Shown: positions 1-6,558, counted from the stretch's first letter. The stretch is 9,518 nt of DNA from Ruminococcus sp. UBA7014 (GCA_002449575.1 DJXC01000030.1:1-9518), one strand, 5' to 3'. Numbers and translations: made by a program. Notes: generated by a model not told the origin, from the letters alone.

Positions 1-702
1 ATTCTGAAAAAATTTCTTCGCCGGGCGGACTGCATTATCACAGCGACACAGGGGCATATTGACAGTTCTGCCTTTCTGCCGGAATTCCGTGAAAAATGCA
101 GAGTAATTCCTTATCCTGCCGAAATTTCTGAAAATTTTCGGTTTTCTCCTGTTTTAACACAGAAACTCCGGAAATCTGGAAATCTGAAATTATTATTTGT
201 CGGCAGGCTGGTGTATTATAAAGGTGTGGACGTGCTGATTCAGGCATTCCGGAAAGTCAGGGGCTGTGAACTGTTCCTGTGCGGAACAGGCATTCTTGAA
301 CCGGAACTCCGGAAACTTGCCGGGAAACTGCCTGTGCATTTTCTGGGCAATCTGCCGGAGGATAAACTGAAATCTGCATTTGCCGACTGTGATATTTTTA
401 TTCTTCCGTCTGTCGAAAATTCCGAAGCATTCGGCATTGTTCAGCAGGAAGCCATGACCGCCGGAAAACCTGTCATTAATACCAGTCTGCCGACAGGTGT
501 GCCTTATGTCAGTCTGCACGGAGAAACCGGGCTGACTGTTCCGCCGCATGATGTACAGGCTCTGGCAGATGCGATTCAGAAACTGGCAGATTCTCCGGCT
601 CTTAGAAAAACATTCGGCAGCAATGCCCGGAAACGGGTACAGGAAGTTTATCAATGTGACAAAATTATGCAACAAGTCTATCATGTTTTGAAAAATGACT
701 GA
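1..702 (+). CDS. GT4-family glycosyltransferase, 5' end outside the window
   Basis: This is the C-terminal 233 residues of a GT-B-fold, retaining glycosyltransferase of family GT4. Such enzymes transfer a sugar from a nucleotide-sugar donor during cell-surface polysaccharide assembly at the cytoplasmic face of the membrane. The reading frame is open from base 1, so the start and the acceptor-binding N-terminal domain lie upstream. The visible part has the family hallmarks: the VGRLVYYKGVDVLIQAF segment that opens the donor-binding domain (residues 65-81 of the visible part), a GTG turn, the FLGNLPEDKL strand-helix, and the E-x7-E donor motif EAFGIVQQE, followed by a GETGLTVPPHD loop. It ends at a TGA, 25 bp before the TTG start of the next gene, and is probably in one operon with it. 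A GDP-mannose- or GDP-deoxyhexose-derived donor is plausible from the neighbouring GDP-sugar enzyme, but this is inference. The exact linkage cannot be read from sequence. Confidence 0.93.
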   Translation: MLKKFLRRADCIITATQGHIDSSAFLPEFREKCRVIPYPAEISENFRFSPVLTQKLRKSGNLKLLFVGRLVYYKGVDVLIQAFRKVRGCELFLCGTGILEPELRKLAGKLPVHFLGNLPEDKLKSAFADCDIFILPSVENSEAFGIVQQEAMTAGKPVINTSLPTGVPYVSLHGETGLTVPPHDVQALADAIQKLADSPALRKTFGSNARKRVQEVYQCDKIMQQVYHVLKND

Positions 703-715
703 TTTTTAAGAAAGT

Positions 716-721
716 GAGGTG
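716..721 (+). promoter_or_regulatory. Shine-Dalgarno site that selects a TTG start
   Basis: GAGGTG at 716-721, within the purine-rich AAGAAAGTGAGGTG, lies 6 nt before the TTG at 728. The in-frame GTG at 719 is itself part of this site and would have no usable ribosome-binding site upstream, so the TTG is preferred. Confidence 0.65.
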
Positions 722-727
722 TTCCGC

Positions 728-1675
728 TTGGATGCACTTGTTATTGGTGCAGGCGGTTTTGTCGGCAGCTATCTCATTCAGGAACTGAATCGGAAGCCGC
801 TGCATATCGGCGCAACAATTCTGCCACGGGAACATATTCGTTCCGGAAACTGTGATATCTTTACACTGGATATTATGCAGGAATCAGAAATCCGGAATTT
901 ATTGCAGATTCACCGTCCGAAACAGATTTATCATCTTGCGGCACAGAGTTCTGTTGCCACATCGTGGAAAAATCCTGAACTGACAATTGATGTGAATATT
1001 AAAGGCGTGCTGCATCTGCTGGAAGCCGTCCGCAGTATTGAAGAATATTATCCCCGGATTCTGCTTGTCGGGTCTGGTGAGGAATATGGCATTCTGAAAA
1101 ATAATACCTGTCCTGTCAGCGAGGAAACACCTCTGCATCCCGGAAATCCCTATGCGATGACAAAAGCCTGTCAGAATATGATAGGAAATATTTATGCCAG
1201 AGCTTACGGTATGGGAATTGTTATGGTCAGGGCATTCAATCATATCGGAGTGGGACAGTCTCCGACTTTTGTCGCTGCCGATTTCGCTCTCCAGATTGCC
1301 GAAATGGAAGCCGGATTCCGTCCGCCTGTCATACAGGTGGGAAATCTTTCTGCAAAACGTGATTTTTCTGATGTGCGTGATGTTGTGCGTGCCTACACGC
1401 TCCTGATGGAAAAAGGCTGTGCTGGTGAAACGTATAATGTCGGAAGCGGTCATGCTGTTGCTATTCAGGAACTGCTGGATATGCTTCTGGAAATGAGCAG
1501 TATCTCCATTGTGACAGAAAAAAATCCTGCCAGAATGCGCCCTTCAGATGTGCCTGTCATGGAAGCGGATATTTCCCGGCTTCGTCAGGATACCGGATGG
1601 CAGCCGGAATTTTCTCTGGAAGAAACGCTCCGGACAATGCTGAATCATCACCGGAAAAATTTCGGCTTGCTGTGA
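728..1675 (+). CDS. NAD(P)-dependent GDP-sugar dehydratase/reductase (RMD/GMD-like extended SDR)
   Basis: Extended short-chain dehydrogenase of 315 residues, counted from TTG 728. It most resembles GDP-4-keto-6-deoxy-D-mannose reductase (Rmd), which makes GDP-D-rhamnose, and the related GDP-mannose 4,6-dehydratases. The Rossmann fingerprint G-x2-G-x2-G is GAGGFVG at residues 7-13. YHLAAQSSV (about 68-76) is the usual post-beta-4 strand. The catalytic set is S116/E118 in VGSGEEYG and Y142-x3-K146 in YAMTK. The segments FNHIGVGQSPTFVAADFA and GNLSAKRDFSDVRDVVRAY are characteristic of the GMD/RMD branch and bind the GDP-sugar. The length of about 315 fits Rmd better than Gmd (usually 340-370). 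It follows a GT4 transferase, which suggests that it supplies a deoxyhexose donor for a surface glycan. Substrate and product remain inferred; a related epimerase is possible. No terminator is seen just after it. Confidence 0.87.
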   Translation: MDALVIGAGGFVGSYLIQELNRKPLHIGATILPREHIRSGNCDIFTLDIMQESEIRNLLQIHRPKQIYHLAAQSSVATSWKNPELTIDVNIKGVLHLLEAVRSIEEYYPRILLVGSGEEYGILKNNTCPVSEETPLHPGNPYAMTKACQNMIGNIYARAYGMGIVMVRAFNHIGVGQSPTFVAADFALQIAEMEAGFRPPVIQVGNLSAKRDFSDVRDVVRAYTLLMEKGCAGETYNVGSGHAVAIQELLDMLLEMSSISIVTEKNPARMRPSDVPVMEADISRLRQDTGWQPEFSLEETLRTMLNHHRKNFGLL

Positions 1676-1714
1676 CAGCAGAGAAAAACAGACTTCATCA
1701 AAGATTAACAAGAA

Positions 1715-1736
1715 CCGCCACTTCTTCAAGTGGTGG
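1715..1736 (+). other. Hairpin in the leader between the SDR and coiled-coil genes
   Basis: CCGCCACTT (1715-1723) pairs with AAGTGGTGG (1728-1736) around a CTTC loop: nine base pairs including one G-T wobble. No run of T follows (the next bases are AGAGTTC), so it does not look like an intrinsic terminator. It ends 13 nt before the ribosome-binding site of the next gene. It may be an RNA-stabilising or processing structure, or part of a translation-control leader. The 87 bp gap between the genes holds no promoter I would trust. Confidence 0.5.
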
Positions 1737-1749
1737 AGAGTTCACAAGC

Positions 1750-1756
1750 GGGGGTG
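1750..1756 (+). promoter_or_regulatory. Shine-Dalgarno site for a TTG start
   Basis: GGGGGTG lies 6 nt upstream of TTG 1763. The alternative GTG codons at 1730 and 1733 sit inside the preceding hairpin and have no Shine-Dalgarno sequence, so the TTG is the better start. Confidence 0.55.
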
Positions 1757-1762
1757 AAAATC

Positions 1763-2143
1763 TTGAATTCCAAAACTTATGAATCAGTGCAGGGTATCGG
1801 TAAAACCGGGCAGGAACTGGAAAATTTCGGCAATGCACAGAATCAGCTCAATGCTGAAATCCTGAAAGAACTACGTATTATGCAGTTACAGACCAATATG
1901 CTGACACATCATCTCAAAGAAGCACAGGACGAAATTGCACAGCTTAAAGAAGAACAGGTCAAGTATATTCTGAAACTTAATAAGTACAAAGCCGAAGCAG
2001 ACAGTTTGCGGCATCAGCTCGAAGGAAAAGACAGCTTTCAGTCAGAAGTTGAGGCACTCCGACAGGAAGTTGACCGGCTGAAACTAACTGCGAAACTTAA
2101 TACAAATGCGATTGAACGACTTTCCAGAAAAGAAGAATCCTGA
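1763..2143 (+). CDS. Small cytoplasmic coiled-coil protein of unknown function
   Basis: I do not recognise the family. From TTG 1763 the product is 126 residues with no signal peptide, membrane segment or cysteine. Residues 33 to 86 form a regular heptad pattern. Core positions are I33, L37, M40, T44, L47, L51, A54, I58, L61, Q65, Y68, L72, Y75, A79, L82 and L86, spaced 3-4-3-4 throughout. A short break at EGKDS (87-91) shifts the register, and a second heptad stretch follows (F92, V96, L99, V103, L106, A110, N113). The protein is rich in Glu, Gln, Lys and Leu, as expected of an elongated dimeric or trimeric rod. It follows the polysaccharide genes in the same direction and ends in a strong terminator, so it may be the last gene of that operon. 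A scaffold or adaptor role is only a guess. It is probably real: good ribosome-binding site, coherent heptads, and a terminator directly after the stop. Confidence 0.75.
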   Translation: MNSKTYESVQGIGKTGQELENFGNAQNQLNAEILKELRIMQLQTNMLTHHLKEAQDEIAQLKEEQVKYILKLNKYKAEADSLRHQLEGKDSFQSEVEALRQEVDRLKLTAKLNTNAIERLSRKEES

Positions 2144-2172
2144 AAAAATCTCCCTTATGGGGAGATTTTTTT
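2143..2172 (+). terminator. Rho-independent terminator after the coiled-coil gene
   Basis: The stem ATCTCCC (2148-2154) pairs with GGGAGAT (2160-2166) around TTATG. It is extended by an A-run (2143-2147) pairing with the T-run 2167-2172. It starts on the last base of the stop codon, and it separates the upstream operon from the sporulation genes. Confidence 0.9.
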
Positions 2173-2178
2173 GTCATG

Positions 2179-2207
2179 GCATACTCCGGACATTCCCTGC
2201 ATAGAAT
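2179..2207 (+). promoter_or_regulatory. Candidate sigma-E (mother-cell) promoter for sipL-spoIVA
   Basis: The -35 element is GCATACT (2179-2185), which matches 6 of 7 positions of the Bacillus sigma-E consensus (G/T)(A/C)ATATT. After a 14 bp spacer comes CATAGAAT (2200-2207), matching 7 of 8 positions of CATACA(A/C/T)T. Transcription would begin near 2214, giving a leader of about 30 nt. It lies between a strong terminator and a sporulation operon known in other species to be sigma-E dependent, which is where such a promoter should be. This is a consensus match by eye; the start site has not been mapped. Confidence 0.65.
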
Positions 2208-2224
2208 GCAGTAACAGTGAAATC

Positions 2225-2232
2225 AAGGAGGT
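2225..2232 (+). promoter_or_regulatory. Strong Shine-Dalgarno site with a long spacer
   Basis: AAGGAGGT is a full anti-16S match, but it sits 12 nt before ATG 2245, longer than the usual 5-9. The next in-frame ATG (2254) is farther still. A TTG at 2234 is out of frame and only 1 nt from the site. The N-terminus MELRMNQ resembles other DUF3794 proteins, so ATG 2245 is kept. Confidence 0.7.
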
Positions 2233-2244
2233 CTTGCAATTTCT

Positions 2245-3783
2245 ATGGAACTGCGAATGAATCAGACGGTGATTGCCGCCGCCGAACCTTCCGGCACTTC
2301 CGTGCAGGAACAGAGTATAGAACTTGACTATGTTCTGCCGGATTATTATCCGGATGTCTGCAAATTAATCAAGTGCTTTGTCATACCCTCTGTTGTCAGT
2401 GAATCTGTCAGTGACAACAGGTTATCCTATGAACTTGCCGCCGAAATCCGGATTTTGTATTGCAGTGAAGACAGCCATGTTCTGCAATGCGTCACCCAGA
2501 CATTACATTTTTCCAGAACTGCCGAACTTCCTGCCGGAGAAGTGATTATCAATGAAATTCTGCCTGTTACAGATTATGTCAACTGCCGTGCAGTCAGCCG
2601 AAGGAGACTTGATGTCCGTGGTGCTGTAACTGTCCGTATCCGAACCAGCACGGTTCGCCGGCAGGAAGCTGTCAGCGATATTTTCGCAAAAAATATGCAG
2701 CTTCGTAAAATTCAGCTTCGCTATCAGGCAAAACGGCTGCACACTGTCAATCATATTGTGCTTTCCGAAGAACTTGAACTTGGTACTTCCAAACCGGCGT
2801 TATTGCAAGTTGTCCGCTGTGATGCCGCTGCTGTGGAACAAAGTCATAAATTCATCTCCGGAAAAATCATGGCGCAGGGAAATTTACAGATTCAGATTCT
2901 CTATGCCTGCGAAAAAGATGGTGACGGCAGCCTTGAACCCATGTCTTTCCGGATTCCATACAGTCATATGGTTGACCTTGATGGTATTGAAGAACAGGAC
3001 GACTGTGAAGTATTATGCACAGTGGCTTCCTGTGACCTGAAACCCGTCACGGACGAAAACGGCGATATTCGTCTGCTTCGCTGTGAAGCGGAACTCCGGC
3101 TTTCCTGCACTGCCTGCCGGATGGCGGCGGAATCCCTTGTCTGTGATGCCTTTTCTACAGAACATCCCTGTTCCGTTCAGAATATGAAGCTGCTGACTTG
3201 CAGTGCGCCTGTGCCGTTTTCAGAAATGCTTGTCTGCAATACAAAACTTACCTGTGCGGACTGCGAACTTGACTGCGTTTATGATGCATGGGGGGAAGTC
3301 CACAATCTGACTGTGGCAATTGAAAATTCTGAAATCTGTATCAGCGGAATGCTCTGCTGTTATCTTCTTGTCCGGGAAAGTTCCGGAATGCCCCGTCTGC
3401 TTGAAAAAGAAGAGCCTTTTGAATATCGCTTTGCAATGCAGAATCTTTCTCCGGCAGATAGAATACAGATTCGTGCCAGTGCTGAAAACTGTTCCTATAC
3501 GCTTTCTGGTGCATCGGAAGTTTCTTTGAAAACAGAACTCCGCATGGAAGGCAGTGTCATTCACTGTACTGAAACAGAGGTGCTTTCTGACATTGCAATT
3601 CAGGAAAATGAAAAATTTCAGGATAATTATGCACTCCGGCTCTATTTCGGCAAGGCACAGGAAAATATCTGGGAAATTGCCAGACGCTGCCATACCAGTG
3701 TAGAAGCCATTCTGGAAGAAAATGACCTCACGCAGGAACAGCTCTCTGAAAATACAATGCTGCTGATTCCTATTATCAGCTAA
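2245..3783 (+). CDS. sipL: SipL-like spore morphogenesis protein (DUF3794 repeats plus LysM)
   Basis: The 512-residue product matches the architecture of SipL, the clostridial SpoIVA-interacting protein that helps anchor and encase the basement layer of the spore coat around the forespore. It has no signal peptide, as expected for a mother-cell cytoplasmic protein. The N-terminal domain contains ELDYVLPDYYPDVCKLIKC (residues 26-44), the typical opening of a DUF3794 domain. Similar beta-rich modules follow around residues 160-260 and 310-400. Residues 467-510 form a LysM domain (YFGKAQENIWEIARR ... LLIPI); in SipL this is the part that binds SpoIVA. Its location 15 bp before spoIVA, with a sigma-E-like promoter upstream, supports this assignment over a generic DUF3794/LysM protein. 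It is unusually rich in cysteine: 26 by my count, about 5%, against 9 in SpoIVA. The name is based on architecture and context. Confidence 0.88.
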   Translation: MELRMNQTVIAAAEPSGTSVQEQSIELDYVLPDYYPDVCKLIKCFVIPSVVSESVSDNRLSYELAAEIRILYCSEDSHVLQCVTQTLHFSRTAELPAGEVIINEILPVTDYVNCRAVSRRRLDVRGAVTVRIRTSTVRRQEAVSDIFAKNMQLRKIQLRYQAKRLHTVNHIVLSEELELGTSKPALLQVVRCDAAAVEQSHKFISGKIMAQGNLQIQILYACEKDGDGSLEPMSFRIPYSHMVDLDGIEEQDDCEVLCTVASCDLKPVTDENGDIRLLRCEAELRLSCTACRMAAESLVCDAFSTEHPCSVQNMKLLTCSAPVPFSEMLVCNTKLTCADCELDCVYDAWGEVHNLTVAIENSEICISGMLCCYLLVRESSGMPRLLEKEEPFEYRFAMQNLSPADRIQIRASAENCSYTLSGASEVSLKTELRMEGSVIHCTETEVLSDIAIQENEKFQDNYALRLYFGKAQENIWEIARRCHTSVEAILEENDLTQEQLSENTMLLIPIIS

Positions 3784-3798
3784 ACAGGAGGACTTTGC

Positions 3799-5271
3799 AT
3801 GAAAGATATTTACAGCGATATTGCACAGCGTACCGGCGGTGATATTTATATCGGCGTGGTAGGTCCTGTCCGGACAGGCAAATCGACACTGATTAAAAGA
3901 TTTATGGAAACGCTTGTCATTCCCAATATTGAAAGCGACTACAAGAAAGAACGTGCTGTAGATGAACTTCCGCAGTCCGCAGCCGGAAAAACTATCATGA
4001 CAACAGAACCAAAATTCATTCCTGAAGAAGCAGTTACAGTGCATCTTCAGGACGGTGCAAAATTCCGTGCCAGAATGATTGACTGTGTAGGCTATATTGT
4101 CCCCAGTTCGCTTGGCTATATCGAAAATGAAATGCCCCGTATGGTCATGACACCCTGGTTTGATGAAGAAATTCCGTTTAATATGGCTGCTGAAATCGGC
4201 ACACAGAAAGTTATCACAGAACATGCCACTATCGGGCTTGTCGTGACAACTGACGGCAGTATTTCAGATATTCCACGAAGCGAATATGCCGAATGTGAAG
4301 AACGGGTGATTAAAGAATTACAGGAACTTGGCAAGCCGTTTATTGTATTGCTCAATTGTGTTGACCCTGATACTGACGAAGCCAGAACACTTGCTGCAAA
4401 AATGCAGGAAATGTATCATACCGCAGTACTTCCTGTCAGCTGTACGCAGTTACAGGAGCAGGACATTCAAAAAATTCTGACAGCTCTGTTGTATGCCTTT
4501 CCTGTCAGGGAAGTCAATTTTGCCATGCCTGGCTGGATTTCCATGCTTGAAAAAGGGCATCCTGTCAAACAGGAAGTATTTTCTGTCATCCGGGAAGCCG
4601 CCCGGAATCTTGTGACTGTCAAGGATGCTTCTGCACTGGCAAAGCCAATCTGTGACTGTCAGTATATTTTACATGCAGAAAGTTCTGAAATTGACCTCGG
4701 CAGCGGTGCAGTCACCATTACAGTTACACTTGACCATTCATTATTTTTCAAGATTCTCAGCGAATCAACCGGACTGGAAATTCAGGATGAAGGCAGTCTG
4801 CTTGAAATTCTCCGTGAACTGTGCGAGGTGAAAAAAGCTTATTCCAGATTAGAGCCTGCTCTTAAAGAAGTAGAGGCGACAGGTTACGGCATTGTCATGC
4901 CAACAATGGAAGAATTAAGTCTGGAAGAACCGGAAATTATCAAGCAGGGCGGCAAATATGGCGTCCGGCTGAAAGCTTCTGCACCGTCTATCCACATGAT
5001 GAAAGCCGGAATCAATACCACTGTCAGTCCGATTGTTGGCAGTGAAAAGCAGAGTGAAGAACTTGTTATGTACTTGTTGCAGGGATTTGAAGAAGACCCG
5101 GCGAAAATCTGGAGTTCCAATATTTTTGGAAAGTCTCTGCATGAACTTGTCAATGAAGGACTACATAACAAGCTGTTCAAAATGCCTGTGGAAGCCCGGA
5201 TGAAATTGCAGGAAACTCTCGAAAGAATTATTAACGAGGGCTGTTCCGGCTTAATCTGTTTTATTCTCTAA
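3799..5271 (+). CDS. spoIVA: Stage IV sporulation protein A, coat-anchoring ATPase
   Basis: SpoIVA is a cytoskeletal ATPase that polymerises irreversibly on the mother-cell side of the outer forespore membrane and forms the platform on which the coat is built; it is also needed for cortex formation. The 490-residue length is close to the Bacillus protein (492). The N-terminal ATPase has a Walker A motif GPVRTGKST (22-30, Lys28), the TT pair in IMTTEPKF (T68, T69) at the place of the sensor threonines, and the Walker B-like aspartate D95 in MIDCVGY. The highly conserved PRMVMTPWFDEEIPF segment follows. The C-terminus ends GLICFIL, very like the membrane-targeting tail of known SpoIVA proteins. 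The AGGAGG site at 3786-3791 is 7 nt before the ATG. It is cotranscribed with the SipL-like gene, its binding partner. No domain is missing, so it should be functional. Confidence 0.97.
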   Translation: MKDIYSDIAQRTGGDIYIGVVGPVRTGKSTLIKRFMETLVIPNIESDYKKERAVDELPQSAAGKTIMTTEPKFIPEEAVTVHLQDGAKFRARMIDCVGYIVPSSLGYIENEMPRMVMTPWFDEEIPFNMAAEIGTQKVITEHATIGLVVTTDGSISDIPRSEYAECEERVIKELQELGKPFIVLLNCVDPDTDEARTLAAKMQEMYHTAVLPVSCTQLQEQDIQKILTALLYAFPVREVNFAMPGWISMLEKGHPVKQEVFSVIREAARNLVTVKDASALAKPICDCQYILHAESSEIDLGSGAVTITVTLDHSLFFKILSESTGLEIQDEGSLLEILRELCEVKKAYSRLEPALKEVEATGYGIVMPTMEELSLEEPEIIKQGGKYGVRLKASAPSIHMMKAGINTTVSPIVGSEKQSEELVMYLLQGFEEDPAKIWSSNIFGKSLHELVNEGLHNKLFKMPVEARMKLQETLERIINEGCSGLICFIL

Positions 5272-5279
5272 AAACAAAA

Positions 5280-5314
5280 ACAGCACAGCTTTCCGGCTGT
5301 GCTGTAAGTCTTTT
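5280..5314 (+). terminator. Terminator after spoIVA
   Basis: A perfect 10 bp stem, ACAGCACAGC (5280-5289) with GCTGTGCTGT (5296-5305), has a TTTCCG loop and is followed by AAGTCTTTT. The T-run is short on the plus strand. The A-rich bases before the stem (5270-5280) would give a better T-run on the minus strand, so it may work in both directions. The rest of the gap to ddh (5315-5431) is AT-rich, with a short inverted repeat ACAAAT-GT-ATTTGT at 5338-5351, and holds no gene that I can support. Confidence 0.8.
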
Positions 5315-5431
5315 CAGACCTTGTCCGTGCATCAAAAACAAATGTATTTGTGTAATCTACAGAATTATTTTAACAAAAATCATGATAAGACTTTATTTTT
5401 TTAAAAATATTAATCTGTTTGCAGTTTTTTC

Positions 5432-5460
5432 TTTACAAAATTCAAAAAATATGCTATAAT
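5432..5460 (+). promoter_or_regulatory. Vegetative (sigma-A type) promoter with extended -10 for ddh
   Basis: TTTACA (5432-5437), a 17 bp spacer and TATAAT (5455-5460) preceded by TG at 5452-5453, a near-ideal extended -10 promoter. Transcription should start near 5467, leaving a leader of about 34 nt before the ATG. That is too short for a lysine riboswitch, so none is expected here. AT-rich DNA lies upstream. Confidence 0.88.
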
Positions 5461-5500
5461 AATCTGGTAAACTTAAATAAAGAAAGCGGAGGTTTTTCCA

Positions 5501-6490
5501 ATGAGCAAAATCAGAATTGCGATTGCCGGCTATGGCAATCTCGGAAAAGGTGTAGAACTGGCTGTCAGACAGAATCCGGATACGGAACTTGTCGGTGTAT
5601 TCACAAGACGTGCGCCCGAATCTGTCAAGCTTCTGACAGAGGGAATTCCGGTGTATAAGCTGGAAGATGCCAAAAACTATCAGGATAAAATTGATGTACT
5701 GATTATTTGTGGCGGCAGTGCGACTGACCTGCCTGTACAGACTCCGGAACTGGCAAAGTACTTCAACGTGATTGACAGTTTCGATACACACGCAAGAATT
5801 CCGGAACATTTCGCTAATGTCGATAAGGCTGCAAGAGAAAATAATCATCTGGCAATGATTTCTCTTGGCTGGGACCCCGGTCTGTTTTCTCTGAACAGAG
5901 TGTATGCAGAATCGATTTTGGCAAACGGCAAGACCTATACTTTCTGGGGAAAAGGTGTCAGTCAGGGTCATTCTGATGCTATCAGAAGAGTAGAAGGCGT
6001 GAAAAAAGGCATTCAGTATACATGCCCTGTGGAAGCAGCGATTGAAGCTGTCCGCAGCGGTTCTCAGCCGGAACTGACAACCCGTGAAAAGCATGAGCGT
6101 GTATGCTATGTTGTGGCAGAAGAAGGCGCAGACAAGGCAAAAATCGAATCTGAAATCAAGAATATGAAAAATTATTTTGATGAATATGATACGACTGTAA
6201 ATTTCATCAGCGAAGAAGAGTTCAATAAAAATCATAATACACTGCCACATGGCGGATTTGTTATCCGTTCCGGCAAGACCGGCGATGGCGAACAGACCAA
6301 TCAGACGATTGAATATTCTCTGAAACTGGAATCCAATCCGGAATTTACAGCTTCTGTTCTGGTTGCCTATGCACGGGCATTGAGCAGACTGAAGGCAGAA
6401 GGTGCAGTCGGCTGTAAAACCGCTCTGGATGTTGCACCGGGTTATCTTTCCCCGCTGTCTCCGGAAGAGCTTCGTGCAAAGATGCTGTAA
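5501..6490 (+). CDS. ddh: meso-Diaminopimelate D-dehydrogenase
   Basis: This NADPH-dependent enzyme converts L-tetrahydrodipicolinate directly to meso-diaminopimelate by reductive amination with ammonia. It is the one-step branch that bypasses the acylated (succinylase/acetylase) routes to lysine and peptidoglycan cross-links. The 329 residues are close to the roughly 320-326 of characterised enzymes. The Rossmann motif is G10-x-G12-x2-G15 (GYGNLG). FTRR (34-37) supplies the arginines expected to bind the NADPH 2'-phosphate. Family signatures include CGGSATDLP (70-78), the active-site segment SLGWDPGLFSLNR (121-133), TFWGKGVSQGHSDAIRR (147-163) and MPHGG-like LPHGGFVI near 247-254. The GGAGG site at 5488-5492 is 8 nt before the ATG. 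It is transcribed alone, with its own promoter and terminator. Because spores also need dipicolinate from the same pathway, the place beside spoIVA is suggestive, but nothing in the sequence couples the two. Confidence 0.97.
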   Translation: MSKIRIAIAGYGNLGKGVELAVRQNPDTELVGVFTRRAPESVKLLTEGIPVYKLEDAKNYQDKIDVLIICGGSATDLPVQTPELAKYFNVIDSFDTHARIPEHFANVDKAARENNHLAMISLGWDPGLFSLNRVYAESILANGKTYTFWGKGVSQGHSDAIRRVEGVKKGIQYTCPVEAAIEAVRSGSQPELTTREKHERVCYVVAEEGADKAKIESEIKNMKNYFDEYDTTVNFISEEEFNKNHNTLPHGGFVIRSGKTGDGEQTNQTIEYSLKLESNPEFTASVLVAYARALSRLKAEGAVGCKTALDVAPGYLSPLSPEELRAKML

Positions 6491-6509
6491 TTCATAGCAA
6501 AATGATATG

Positions 6510-6544
6510 CAGCGGACAGTCATTGCAGACTGTCCGCTGTTTTT
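6510..6544 (+). terminator. Rho-independent terminator after ddh
   Basis: A perfect 11 bp stem, CAGCGGACAGT (6510-6520) with ACTGTCCGCTG (6529-6539), has an 8 nt loop and is followed by TTTTT (6540-6544). Confidence 0.93.
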
Positions 6545-6558
6545 CTGTATGCAGTCAG

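Noticed and set aside
193..684. Minus-strand open frame opposite the glycosyltransferase
   Set aside because: It is a mirror of the GT4 gene, whose plus-strand motifs are clear. It has no supporting signals.
3220..4224. A 334-codon minus-strand frame spanning the sipL-spoIVA junction
   Set aside because: It crosses two real genes and their junction, its composition is odd (Cys, Phe and Asn rich), and no ribosome-binding site or family match is visible.
5338..5351. Inverted repeat ACAAAT-GT-ATTTGT as an operator for ddh
   Set aside because: It lies about 80 bp upstream of the -35 in AT-rich DNA, the arms are only 6 bp, and no known regulator consensus fits.
5467..5500. Lysine riboswitch ahead of ddh
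   Set aside because: The leader is only about 34 nt from the mapped-by-eye promoter, far too short for an L-box, and the upstream gap shows no such fold.
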